Shown here: positions 7,082 through 13,467 of the stretch, one piece after another
Numbering within the stretch: the stretch's first letter is position 1
Layout: every line of letters starts with the position of its first letter
Source: CAYRVX01 sp964642165
GTDB taxonomy: Bacteria; Planctomycetota; Phycisphaerae; SM23-33
Reading direction: 5' to 3'
Assembly: GCA_964642165.1 (NCBI GenBank)
Contig: CAZXOC010000207.1
Location: 1-13,574 of the forward strand
Length of the DNA stretch: 13,574 nucleotides
Program-made: the position numbers and the translations under genes
Notes under the pieces: model-generated
Seen by the model: the letters and a program-made list of their open reading frames with translations, nothing else
Database searches by the model: none
Told to the model about the DNA's origin: nothing

Positions 7082-8062
7082 CTACGCCGTCCGGGCCATC
7101 TTCTTCAGGAACGCCAGGCCGTCTCTCGCCAGGTCGTCGGCGGAGTCGTAGATGGGGCGCCAGATGCACGCGGCGGCGCAAAGGTCCACGATCCCCTGGG
7201 CGAAGCTCTCGATCGTGATCCAGCGGCTGTAGCCGAGCTCCTTCAGCGCCGCGAAGGCCTCCTTCCACCGCACCTGCCCCGTGCCGGGCGTGCCGCGGTC
7301 GCTCTCGGAGGCGTGGAAGTGCCCCAGCCGCTTCCCGGCCGCGCGGATCGCCGCGGCGGTGTCCTTCTCCTCGATGTTGGCGTGGAACGTGTCCACCTGC
7401 ACCGTGAGATGCGGGCTGTTCACTTCCTCGACGAGCCGGATGGCGTCGGCCGTCGTGTTGATCACGTGCGTCTCGAAGCGGTTCAGCGGCTCGATGGCGA
7501 GCAGGACGTTCGCCTTCCGCGCGTGCTCGGCCGCGGCGCCGAGGCCTTCGACGCACCACTTCCACTCGTCGTCGCTGCGTCCGCGGCCGGTCAGGTAGCG
7601 GACGGGCGAGTACAGGGGGCCCGCGACGGCGTCGCCGCCCATCTCGGCGGTGATGTCGATCATGCGGCGAAGCCGCTGCGCGCCGGCCTGGCGTTCGGCG
7701 GGCTTCTCGCTGCACGGGCTCGTCCCGGGCAGCATGACGCAGCAGGACGTCAGGCCCACGCCGGCGGCTTCGCGCGCCTTCGCCGTGGCCTTCACGTCGA
7801 GCACGCCGAGGTCGTTGAAGGGGACCTCGACGCCGTCGTAGCCCATGTCGGCGACCTTGGGGATGAGGTCGATCCTGTCCTTCGAGAACGTGGCCGTATA
7901 GACGAGCAGGTTCAGGCCGAACCGCGGTTGAAAGGACTTCGACACGGCCTTGGGGTCCGTCTTGTCCAGCGTCCAGTCCGCGCAGCCGGCCAGACCCAAC
8001 GCGCCGGCGACCGCCGCTCCCTTGTGAAGGAAGCCCCGTCTCGAGATAGCCTTTTTCGGCAT
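7082..8062 (-). CDS. exported sugar epimerase, D-tagatose/allulose 3-epimerase type (TIM barrel, AP-endonuclease-2 fold)
   Basis: This 326-residue protein starts MPKKAISRRGFLHKGAAVAG, a Tat signal whose hydrophobic core runs into LAGC at residues 24-27, a lipobox. The mature protein is therefore probably a lipoprotein outside the cytoplasm. The barrel keeps every active-site residue of the D-tagatose 3-epimerase group at the family's exact spacing: metal ligands E191 (in IEPLNRFE), D224 (VDTFH), H250 (HFHASES) and E285 (ITIESF). E197 and R256 correspond to Glu158 and Arg217 of the Pseudomonas enzyme. Such enzymes invert C3 of ketohexoses with a divalent metal. Related exported TIM-barrel proteins act on keto-glycosides, so the substrate stays open. 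GGAGG lies 7 nt before the ATG. It is divergent from the aldo/keto reductase-like gene across 310 bp. The fold and active-site call is strong; substrate specificity is inferred. Confidence 0.85.
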   Translation of the reverse strand: MPKKAISRRGFLHKGAAVAGALGLAGCADWTLDKTDPKAVSKSFQPRFGLNLLVYTATFSKDRIDLIPKVADMGYDGVEVPFNDLGVLDVKATAKAREAAGVGLTSCCVMLPGTSPCSEKPAERQAGAQRLRRMIDITAEMGGDAVAGPLYSPVRYLTGRGRSDDEWKWCVEGLGAAAEHARKANVLLAIEPLNRFETHVINTTADAIRLVEEVNSPHLTVQVDTFHANIEEKDTAAAIRAAGKRLGHFHASESDRGTPGTGQVRWKEAFAALKELGYSRWITIESFAQGIVDLCAAACIWRPIYDSADDLARDGLAFLKKMARTA

Positions 8063-8372
8063 GATCCGTCCTCCACGAGGCCGACTCGCGTTTGATATAC
8101 GGGCCGTCGCGAGCCGGCGTGTCCGGTGGCGCCCGGCGTTCGGTCCGCCCGGCCCGGCCCACGGCAGGCGGAGGCATCGCGCCGCGCATCAACCTACAGC
8201 ATGACAGCCGTCGAGGGCAAGCCGTCGCCGGTGCGTGCCGATCGCGTTCGGCTCCTGCGCCGCGCGGTGGGCTTGGCCTCGGATATCTCGTTGCCGTTGC
8301 TCGGATGCCGCTTTACACTCCAGGCGGTCCGTGAAGGTGCCGTTACGACCGCGTTCTGAAGGAGACGCAGCC
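8063..8372. promoter_or_regulatory. 310-bp divergent promoter region between epimerase and reductase genes
   Basis: It contains the plus-strand promoter described separately (8291-8319). On the minus strand there is a -10-like TATATC (8094-8099), about 30 nt upstream of the epimerase start, without a recognisable -35. No ORF with family character, structured RNA or repeat was recognised in the middle (about 8110-8280). Confidence 0.5.
8291..8319 (+). promoter_or_regulatory. promoter of the reductase-thuA pair
   Basis: TTGCCG at 8291-8296, a 17-nt spacer and TACACT at 8314-8319 each match the sigma-70 consensus at 4/6 positions, including the key -10 bases. The start site would fall near 8326, about 47 nt before the ATG at 8373, which has AAGGAG at 8359-8364. 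Confidence 0.55.
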
Positions 8373-9440
8373 ATGACAGACAGCGATCTGACCCGGCGTG
8401 AGTTCATGCAGCGAAGTGCCGCCGTAGCGGCCGGCGTGGCGGCAGGCGTGGGTGCGGCCGACGCCGCCGAGGTCGATAAGACCAAGACCCGCAGCTACAA
8501 CCCGGACATGGACTACCGGCCGCTGGGCAAGACCGGCCTGTGGATCTCGGCCGTGTGCCTCGGCGGGCACTGGAAGCGCATCAACAAGGTCCTGCCCGGC
8601 ACGGAGTGCAAGGAGGGGCGATCGCCCTTCGACCAGAACCGCTACGACATCGTCAGCCATTGCATCGAGCGCGGCATCAACTACATCGACGCCTGCACGA
8701 TCCAGGAGGTCAAGGCGTACCGCAAGGCCCTCAAGGGTCGCCGCGACAAGATGTACCTGGGCTGCTCCTGGTACCAGAGGGAGATGCGCAACGGCAAGTA
8801 CCGGACCGCCAAGGCCCTGCTGGAGACGCTGGACTGGGGCATGAAGGACGCGGGCGTCGAGTACGTCGACCTGTGGCGGATCACCATGCACGAGCGGAGC
8901 AGCCGGCACAAGGAGAGCGAAGTCCAGGAGATGATGGGCGCCCTCGAGAAGGCCCGCAAGCAGGGCAAGGTCCGCTTCACGGGCCTCTCCTCGCACGACC
9001 GGAAGCACATCAAGTGGATGATCGAGACGTTCCCGGAGGTCGTGCAGGTGGCCGTCACGCCCTACACCGCCGACAGCAAGGTCCTGCCCACCGACAGCAT
9101 CTTCGATACCGTCAAGAAACGAGGCGTGGGCGTCTTCGGCATCAAGCCCTTCGCCAGCAACTCGCTGTTCAAGGGCGACAGCTCGCCGGGAAGCCCGCAC
9201 GCCGAGGACGACGACCGACGGGCACGCCTGGCCATCCGCTACATCCTCTGCAACTCCGCCATCACCGCCCCCATCCCCGGGCTGATCACCCAACAACAGG
9301 TGGACAACGTCACCCAGGCCGTGAAGGAGCGCCGGAAGCTCGACGCGGCCGAGAAGGCGGAACTCCAGGAGGCCGGCAAGGAAATGTGGGCCAACCTGCC
9401 CGACGGCTACCAGTGGCTGAAGGACTGGGAATACGTGTAG
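8373..9440 (+). CDS. Tat-exported aldo/keto reductase family protein with atypical active site
   Basis: This 355-residue protein has AAGGAG 8 nt before the start. The N-terminus SDLTRREFMQRSAAVAAG is a Tat signal (RREFM) with an Ala/Gly core ending near ADA-AEV. The barrel begins MDYRPLGKTGLWISAVCLGG (about residues 46-65) and ends with the family's C-terminal signature, AIRYILCN followed by IPGLITQQQVDNV. In ordinary members the tetrad is Asp, Tyr, Lys and His. Asp is present (D106 in INYIDACT), but the position five residues on, normally Tyr, is Q111. The strand that normally carries the Lys reads MYLGCSW (127-133) with no lysine. A histidine (H173) follows DLWRITM, offset by two from the usual spacing. 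NADPH-dependent reduction by the standard mechanism is therefore doubtful. It is followed by thuA after 80 bp on the same strand, probably in one operon, and is divergent from the epimerase. Confidence 0.85.
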   Translation: MTDSDLTRREFMQRSAAVAAGVAAGVGAADAAEVDKTKTRSYNPDMDYRPLGKTGLWISAVCLGGHWKRINKVLPGTECKEGRSPFDQNRYDIVSHCIERGINYIDACTIQEVKAYRKALKGRRDKMYLGCSWYQREMRNGKYRTAKALLETLDWGMKDAGVEYVDLWRITMHERSSRHKESEVQEMMGALEKARKQGKVRFTGLSSHDRKHIKWMIETFPEVVQVAVTPYTADSKVLPTDSIFDTVKKRGVGVFGIKPFASNSLFKGDSSPGSPHAEDDDRRARLAIRYILCNSAITAPIPGLITQQQVDNVTQAVKERRKLDAAEKAELQEAGKEMWANLPDGYQWLKDWEYV

Positions 9441-9520
9441 GAAACATCGCGGCGATGGCGAGCGGCCGGGCCGGCGGACAGGGCGCACCTGCCACCCGGG
9501 CCCGGCCAGCGGAGCGTGTC

Positions 9521-10525
9521 ATGAGATCCGGTGCCTCGACGGCCCTTGGAACGTTACTTGTGGTGGGAACCATGGCTTTGGCTGATTCTCTCGTGGTCTA
9601 CGACGGCTATGACGGTCCGGGCAAGGGAAAGCACGTCGTCCTCGTCGCGGGGGACGACGAGTACCGCTCGGAGGAGGTGATCCCCCAGCTCGCCAAGATC
9701 CTCGCCGTGCATCACGGCTTCAAGTGCACCGTCCTGTTCGCCGTCAACAAGGAAACGGGCGAGATCGACCCGACGACGCAGGACAACATCCCGCACCTGG
9801 AGACGCTGAAGACCGCCGACCTGATGGTGCTGTTCCTGCGCTTCCGCGACCTGCCGGACGAGCAGATGAAGCACGTCATGGACTACACGAACTCCGGCCG
9901 GCCCATCATGGGGCTGCGGACCTCCACGCACGCCTTCAACTTCCGGAAGCACAAGTCCGGGCCCTATGCGAAGTGGAGCTTCCGCGCGCGAGGCGAGACC
10001 CAGGGCGGCTACGGGCGCCAGGTCTTCGGCGAGACGTGGATCAACCATTACGGCGCCCACCAGCGAGAGAGCACGCGGGGGCTCGTCGCCAAGGGCATGG
10101 AAAGCCACCCGATCGTCCGCGGCTGCGAGGACATCTGGGGGCCCTCCGACGTCTACGCGATCACGACGCTCCTGGGCGACTGCAAGCCGGTGATCATGGG
10201 GCAGGTGCTCTCCGGCATGAAGCCGGACGACAAGCCCAACCCGGAGAAGAAGCCCGTGCCCGTCGCGTGGATCAAGACCTACACGGGTACGAAGGGAAAG
10301 GCCGCCAGGGTCTTCACCACCACCATGGGCCACGGCGGGGACCTGAAGAGCGAGGGCTTCCGCCGCCTGCTCGTGAACGCCTGCTACTGGGGCATGGGCC
10401 TCGAGGACAAGATCCCCGCCCGCGCCAAGGTGGACCTCGTCGGCGAGTACAAGCCCAACCGGATCGGCATGCGCGGGCACAAGAAGGGCCTCAAGCCCGA
10501 GGACCACAAGATCAAGCGCCCGTAG
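9521..10525 (+). CDS. secreted ThuA-like domain protein
   Basis: This 334-residue protein has a signal peptide MRSGASTALGTLLVVGTMALA, probably cleaved before DSL. GGAG at 9511-9514 lies 6 nt before the chosen ATG; an earlier in-frame ATG at 9455 would bury the signal peptide and is rejected. ThuA-like domains have a class I glutamine-amidotransferase-like flavodoxin fold and were named from trehalose utilisation in rhizobia. Here the fold starts HVVLVAGDDEYRSEEVIPQLAKIL (cut at 38-61) and continues with ADLMVLFLRFRDLPDEQM (about 99-116). It has the characteristic MGLRTSTHAFNF turn (130-141) and a late TTTMGHGGD (about 266-274). The catalytic Cys of glutamine amidotransferases is not evident, as usual for ThuA. 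Its position after an exported reductase-like protein and opposite an exported epimerase suggests a role with oxidised sugars outside the cytoplasm, which is inference. Confidence 0.85.
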   Translation: MRSGASTALGTLLVVGTMALADSLVVYDGYDGPGKGKHVVLVAGDDEYRSEEVIPQLAKILAVHHGFKCTVLFAVNKETGEIDPTTQDNIPHLETLKTADLMVLFLRFRDLPDEQMKHVMDYTNSGRPIMGLRTSTHAFNFRKHKSGPYAKWSFRARGETQGGYGRQVFGETWINHYGAHQRESTRGLVAKGMESHPIVRGCEDIWGPSDVYAITTLLGDCKPVIMGQVLSGMKPDDKPNPEKKPVPVAWIKTYTGTKGKAARVFTTTMGHGGDLKSEGFRRLLVNACYWGMGLEDKIPARAKVDLVGEYKPNRIGMRGHKKGLKPEDHKIKRP

Positions 10526-10541
10526 CCCGCACCGGGCGCTT
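10514..10541 (+). terminator. hairpin over the thuA stop codon
   Basis: AAGCGCCCG (10514-10522) and CGGGCGCTT (10533-10541) are perfect 9-bp inverted repeats around a 10-nt loop that contains the TAG. No T-run follows, only two T at the end of the arm. The long perfect stem at the end of an operon and before a new promoter region supports a terminator or 3'-stabilising structure. Confidence 0.5.
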
Positions 10542-10620
10542 CCCGGCCCGGCGTACGGCGTCGAGCCGATTTCATGGGGGTTCGGGGCGCGCCCGGCGCG
10601 TCGCGCGGGGGACGCGCTGC

Positions 10621-10649
10621 TTCGCGTCGCGAAAAACTCACGCTTTTCG
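10621..10649. promoter_or_regulatory. overlapping palindromes upstream of the sigma factor gene
   Basis: TTCGCG-T-CGCGAA (10621-10633) is a perfect palindrome with a one-base centre. It overlaps a second inverted repeat, CGAAAA (10630-10635) with TTTTCG (10644-10649). They lie 50-78 bp before the GTG start, in a locally A/T-richer patch of the 173-bp intergenic region. The symmetry suits a dimeric regulator, or the second could help terminate read-through from thuA. No family-specific operator was recognised. Confidence 0.35.
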
Positions 10650-10698
10650 GGAAACGGCGGCGTGCCCGGGGGAGTCTATACCAAGGGAGGAGTCAGCC

Positions 10699-12018
10699 GT
10701 GGCGCCGGACCTGGCCTTATTGCAGCAGTACGTCGCGACGCGGGACGGTGAGGCGCTCGCCGCGATCATGCACCAGCACCAGGGAATGGTGTACGGCACG
10801 TGCATGCGCATCCTGGGCAACAACGCCGACGCCGAGGACGCCGCCCAGGAGTGCTTCCTGAAGCTCGTCCGCAACGCCGACCGCGTGCGCTATTCGCTGG
10901 GCGGCTGGCTGCACCGCTGTGCCACGCACGTCTCCCTCAACGTTCGCAAGCAGGCCCAGGCACGCCAACGCCGCGAGAAGGTCTACCGCCAGGCCAGAGA
11001 GGCCGAACTCTACGGCGACGATGAGTGGCGCAAGATCGTGCCCTACCTCGACCGGGCGCTCGACGAGCTGCCGCCCCGGTGCCGCTACCTGCTCGTCGAG
11101 TGCTACCTTCGCCAGCGGCGCCGGACCCAGGTCGCCGAGGAGCTGCGCATCTCCCGCGTGACGCTCTACCGGCGGCTGGACGAGGCCGTCCAACTGCTGC
11201 GGAGAAAGCTGCGGCAGGCCGGCGTGCTGACCTCGCTGGCCGTGCTGGAAGTGCTGGAAGTGCTGCTGGAGGACCACGGGGCCGTCGCGCCCCCGCCGAC
11301 GCTGACCGCGCAGTTGGAGAGGATCGTCTCGGCGTTCTCGCGAAGCGCTGCGAGCGCCGCGCCCGCGACGCCGCCGGCCACACCGCGCCGGGCGAAGCGG
11401 GGATCCCACGCCGTGGAATCGATCGGCGGCGCCCTCGCCGGCGCGCTGCTGATCGTGGGGCTGATCGTCGGCCTCTACTTCCAGAGCCGACCCCGGCGAC
11501 CGTCCGCCGCGCCGGTTCCCGCGATGGCGCCCCGCCTTTCCGCCTCGGTCGCGGGCCCGGCTGCCCCGGCAGCCCCGAAGCACGGCCGTTCGCTCGCGGA
11601 GGCCGTCAACGAGATCATCGAGAACCCCGACGCCGCCGAGGACGAGGCCGACGACCCGTGGGGCCCCTTCTGGATGACGCCGGAGCCGCCGGAACCTGCA
11701 CCCGCGCGGCGCGCGCCGGCGAAGGCAGCGCCCGCACCTGCCGCCAGGCCGCGCGAGCCGGACTACCCCTTCGCGCCGCCCGACGTGGTGGCCGGCCGGA
11801 TCGACACCGTCCGCCGGCAGCGGCAGGCCGACCGGCAGGCCCGGCAGCGCCGTCCGACGCGTCGCGTTCGCCGGCGCAGCCCGTACGGGCTGTACTTCGG
11901 CGTGTACCGCGGCAGCGTCTCCGGCGGGCAGGTCATCACCAAGTCCCGCACGGGCGTCGGCATCCCACGCCCGCTGGGCGTGAAGCTCCCCCGCACCAGC
12001 GGAACGCGCCTGCCGTAG
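10699..12018 (+). CDS. ECF-like sigma factor with C-terminal transmembrane and Pro/Arg-rich extension
   Basis: This 439-residue protein is more than twice the usual ECF length. The GTG start has GGAGGA 7 nt upstream. Residues 7-85 form sigma region 2, with MVYGTCMRILGNNADAEDAA (30-49) continuing into QECFLKL, the core-binding helix. Residues 115-175 form region 4, LDELPPRCRYLLVECYL followed by the helix-turn-helix QVAEELRISRVTLYRRLDEA (144-163). A Leu/Val helix (about 176-192) with a 9-bp tandem duplication (11242-11259) follows. Residues 242-261 (IGGALAGALLIVGLIVGLYF) are a clear transmembrane segment flanked by basic residues. The remaining 178 residues are an acidic patch (DAAEDEADDPWGPFW), Pro/Ala-rich linkers and a very basic end (about 369-395). 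Planctomycetes are known for ECF factors with such fused domains. No anti-sigma gene is adjacent, so the extension may do that job. Its regulon is unknown. Confidence 0.85.
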   Translation: MAPDLALLQQYVATRDGEALAAIMHQHQGMVYGTCMRILGNNADAEDAAQECFLKLVRNADRVRYSLGGWLHRCATHVSLNVRKQAQARQRREKVYRQAREAELYGDDEWRKIVPYLDRALDELPPRCRYLLVECYLRQRRRTQVAEELRISRVTLYRRLDEAVQLLRRKLRQAGVLTSLAVLEVLEVLLEDHGAVAPPPTLTAQLERIVSAFSRSAASAAPATPPATPRRAKRGSHAVESIGGALAGALLIVGLIVGLYFQSRPRRPSAAPVPAMAPRLSASVAGPAAPAAPKHGRSLAEAVNEIIENPDAAEDEADDPWGPFWMTPEPPEPAPARRAPAKAAPAPAARPREPDYPFAPPDVVAGRIDTVRRQRQADRQARQRRPTRRVRRRSPYGLYFGVYRGSVSGGQVITKSRTGVGIPRPLGVKLPRTSGTRLP

Positions 12019-12042
12019 CTTCCTCCCGCGCTTCGGGGCAGC

Positions 12043-13371
12043 CTATCTGGCCCCCCCGTCCGCCCAGACGCTCGTGCCGCGCCGCCGTGCCCAGTCCGTC
12101 ATCCGCCGCGGGTCGCCGCCCCAGAGCCTTTCCCGCGCCCAGTCGCAGGGCTGCGGCGAGCCGTCGCACTCGAGCCGGATCACCGGGAACAGCGGCGTCG
12201 GCCGCTCGCGCGGCAGGCCCCGAAGCACCAGCTCCTCGGCGCCCTGGTCGAAGGGCAGCTCCTGCCCCGTCGTCAGCAGCGTCGCGCGCTCGACGCGCGT
12301 GGCCAGCCCCGCCAGCCGCAGCTCGCCCCGCCCGTCCCAGAACCGCACGACCAGGTACAGGACGTTGCCCTTCCGCGTCTGCCGGCCGTGGGTGACGAAC
12401 TCGCACACCTCGCCGCCCTGCGTGCCGCGGATGCACTCGTCATGGACGTCCAGCCATCGCCCGATGGCCGCCGCGCGCTCGACGAACTCCGGCGGGAGCT
12501 GCCCGTCCGGCGTGGGCCCGACGTTCAGCAGCAGGTTGCCGCCCTTGCCCGCCGCCTCGACCAGCATGTCCAGCAGCAGGTCGGCCGGACGCCATCGCTC
12601 GCCGATGCAGTACCCCCACAGCCGCCACGTGCTGACCTGGCACGATTCCCACAGCCGCTCCTCGGCCTGGATCCGGTGCTCCGGCGTGCCGAAGTCGCCG
12701 AACTCCGCGCCCGTGTTGGCGTTGTCGGTGTCGGCGCCGGTGCGGCTCTTGCCCAGGCGGTTGTTGATGAGGATGTCCGGCTGGAGCGATCGGGCCGCCG
12801 CGACGATCTCGTCGGCGCCCCAGTCCTCGGCGAAGTGCGGCCAGGAGCCGTCGAACCACAGGACGTCGATGCGCCCGTAGCCCGTCAGCAGCTCGCGGAC
12901 CTGCGCGTGGACGTACGTGCGGAAGGCCGCCCAGCCGCCGGGGTCGTGGGCGGGGCCCTCCCAGTAGGCAGGAATCCGCCAGTCCGCCAGCGAGTAGTAC
13001 AGGCCGACGCGGAGCCCGGCCGCCCGGAACGCCTCGACGAACTCGGCCACCAGGTCGCGCCCCGCCGCCTGCGCCGCGGCGGTGTAGTTGGTCACCTTCG
13101 AGTCCCACAGGCAGAAGCCGTCGTGATGGCGCGTCGTCAGCACGGCGTAGCGCATGCCCGCGCGCCGCGCCACGTCGGCCCAGGCCGCCGCGTCGTAGTG
13201 ACGCGGCGCCCACGCGCAGGCCATCGCGGCGTACTCGCGCTGGTCGATGTGCTCGCGGAAGAGCGGCTGCTCGCCGCGCCCGATCACCGAGTACGGGCCC
13301 CAGTGGACGAACAGCCCGAACCGCGCCTCGTTGAACCACTGCCACTCGGCGGGAATGTCCGGTCCGGCCAT
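12043..13371 (-). CDS. alpha-L-fucosidase, glycoside hydrolase family 29, probably cytoplasmic
   Basis: This 442-residue protein is in the normal range for GH29, which releases terminal alpha-L-fucose with retention. It opens directly with the catalytic barrel, WFNEARFGLFVHWGPYSV (12-29), with no signal peptide or Tat motif. Family hallmarks are HWG at 23-25, TRHHDGFCLWDS at 80-91, the nucleophile aspartate D174 in IDVLWFDG, and GNLLLNVGPTPDG at 278-290. A C-terminal beta domain (about 330-442) is shorter than in many secreted relatives. AAAGGAG lies 7 nt before the ATG. The gene is convergent with the sigma factor (24 bp between stops) and divergent from a sulfatase with 96 bp between starts. 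This suggests joint use of sulfated fucose-containing material. Absence of a signal implies action on imported oligosaccharides unless another secretion route is used. Confidence 0.93.
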   Translation of the reverse strand: MAGPDIPAEWQWFNEARFGLFVHWGPYSVIGRGEQPLFREHIDQREYAAMACAWAPRHYDAAAWADVARRAGMRYAVLTTRHHDGFCLWDSKVTNYTAAAQAAGRDLVAEFVEAFRAAGLRVGLYYSLADWRIPAYWEGPAHDPGGWAAFRTYVHAQVRELLTGYGRIDVLWFDGSWPHFAEDWGADEIVAAARSLQPDILINNRLGKSRTGADTDNANTGAEFGDFGTPEHRIQAEERLWESCQVSTWRLWGYCIGERWRPADLLLDMLVEAAGKGGNLLLNVGPTPDGQLPPEFVERAAAIGRWLDVHDECIRGTQGGEVCEFVTHGRQTRKGNVLYLVVRFWDGRGELRLAGLATRVERATLLTTGQELPFDQGAEELVLRGLPRERPTPLFPVIRLECDGSPQPCDWARERLWGGDPRRMTDWARRRGTSVWADGGAR

Positions 13372-13421
13372 GACGGCGCTCCTTTGTTGGAAGACATCGC
13401 AGGCCCACGCGGGCCGCAGCG

Positions 13422-13450
13422 GTTATACTCCCCCCGCGAGATCGCGAGAA
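13422..13450 (-). promoter_or_regulatory. candidate fucosidase promoter in the divergent fucosidase/sulfatase spacer
   Basis: On the minus strand TTCTCG (13445-13450), a 17-nt spacer and TATAAC (13422-13427) could drive the fucosidase with a leader of about 44 nt. The same AT-rich core reads TATACT (13424-13429) on the plus strand and could serve the sulfatase, though no plus-strand -35 is evident. A palindrome CGCGA-GA-TCGCG (13435-13446) overlaps the minus spacer and could be an operator. Confidence 0.35.
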
Positions 13451-13467
13451 GCACGCGGAGACGAACC

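Noticed and set aside
10649..10682. ECF-type or sigma-70 promoter from GGGAAAC and TCTATACC just upstream of the sigma gene
   Set aside because: The element spacing is too long for a typical ECF promoter. A start site from this -10 would fall within or after the Shine-Dalgarno sequence at 10686-10691.
11242..11268. 9-bp tandem repeat GTGCTGGAA within the sigma gene
   Set aside because: It is a short in-frame duplication extending a Leu/Val/Glu helix (VLEVLEVLLED). It is noted in the gene entry but is not a separate element.
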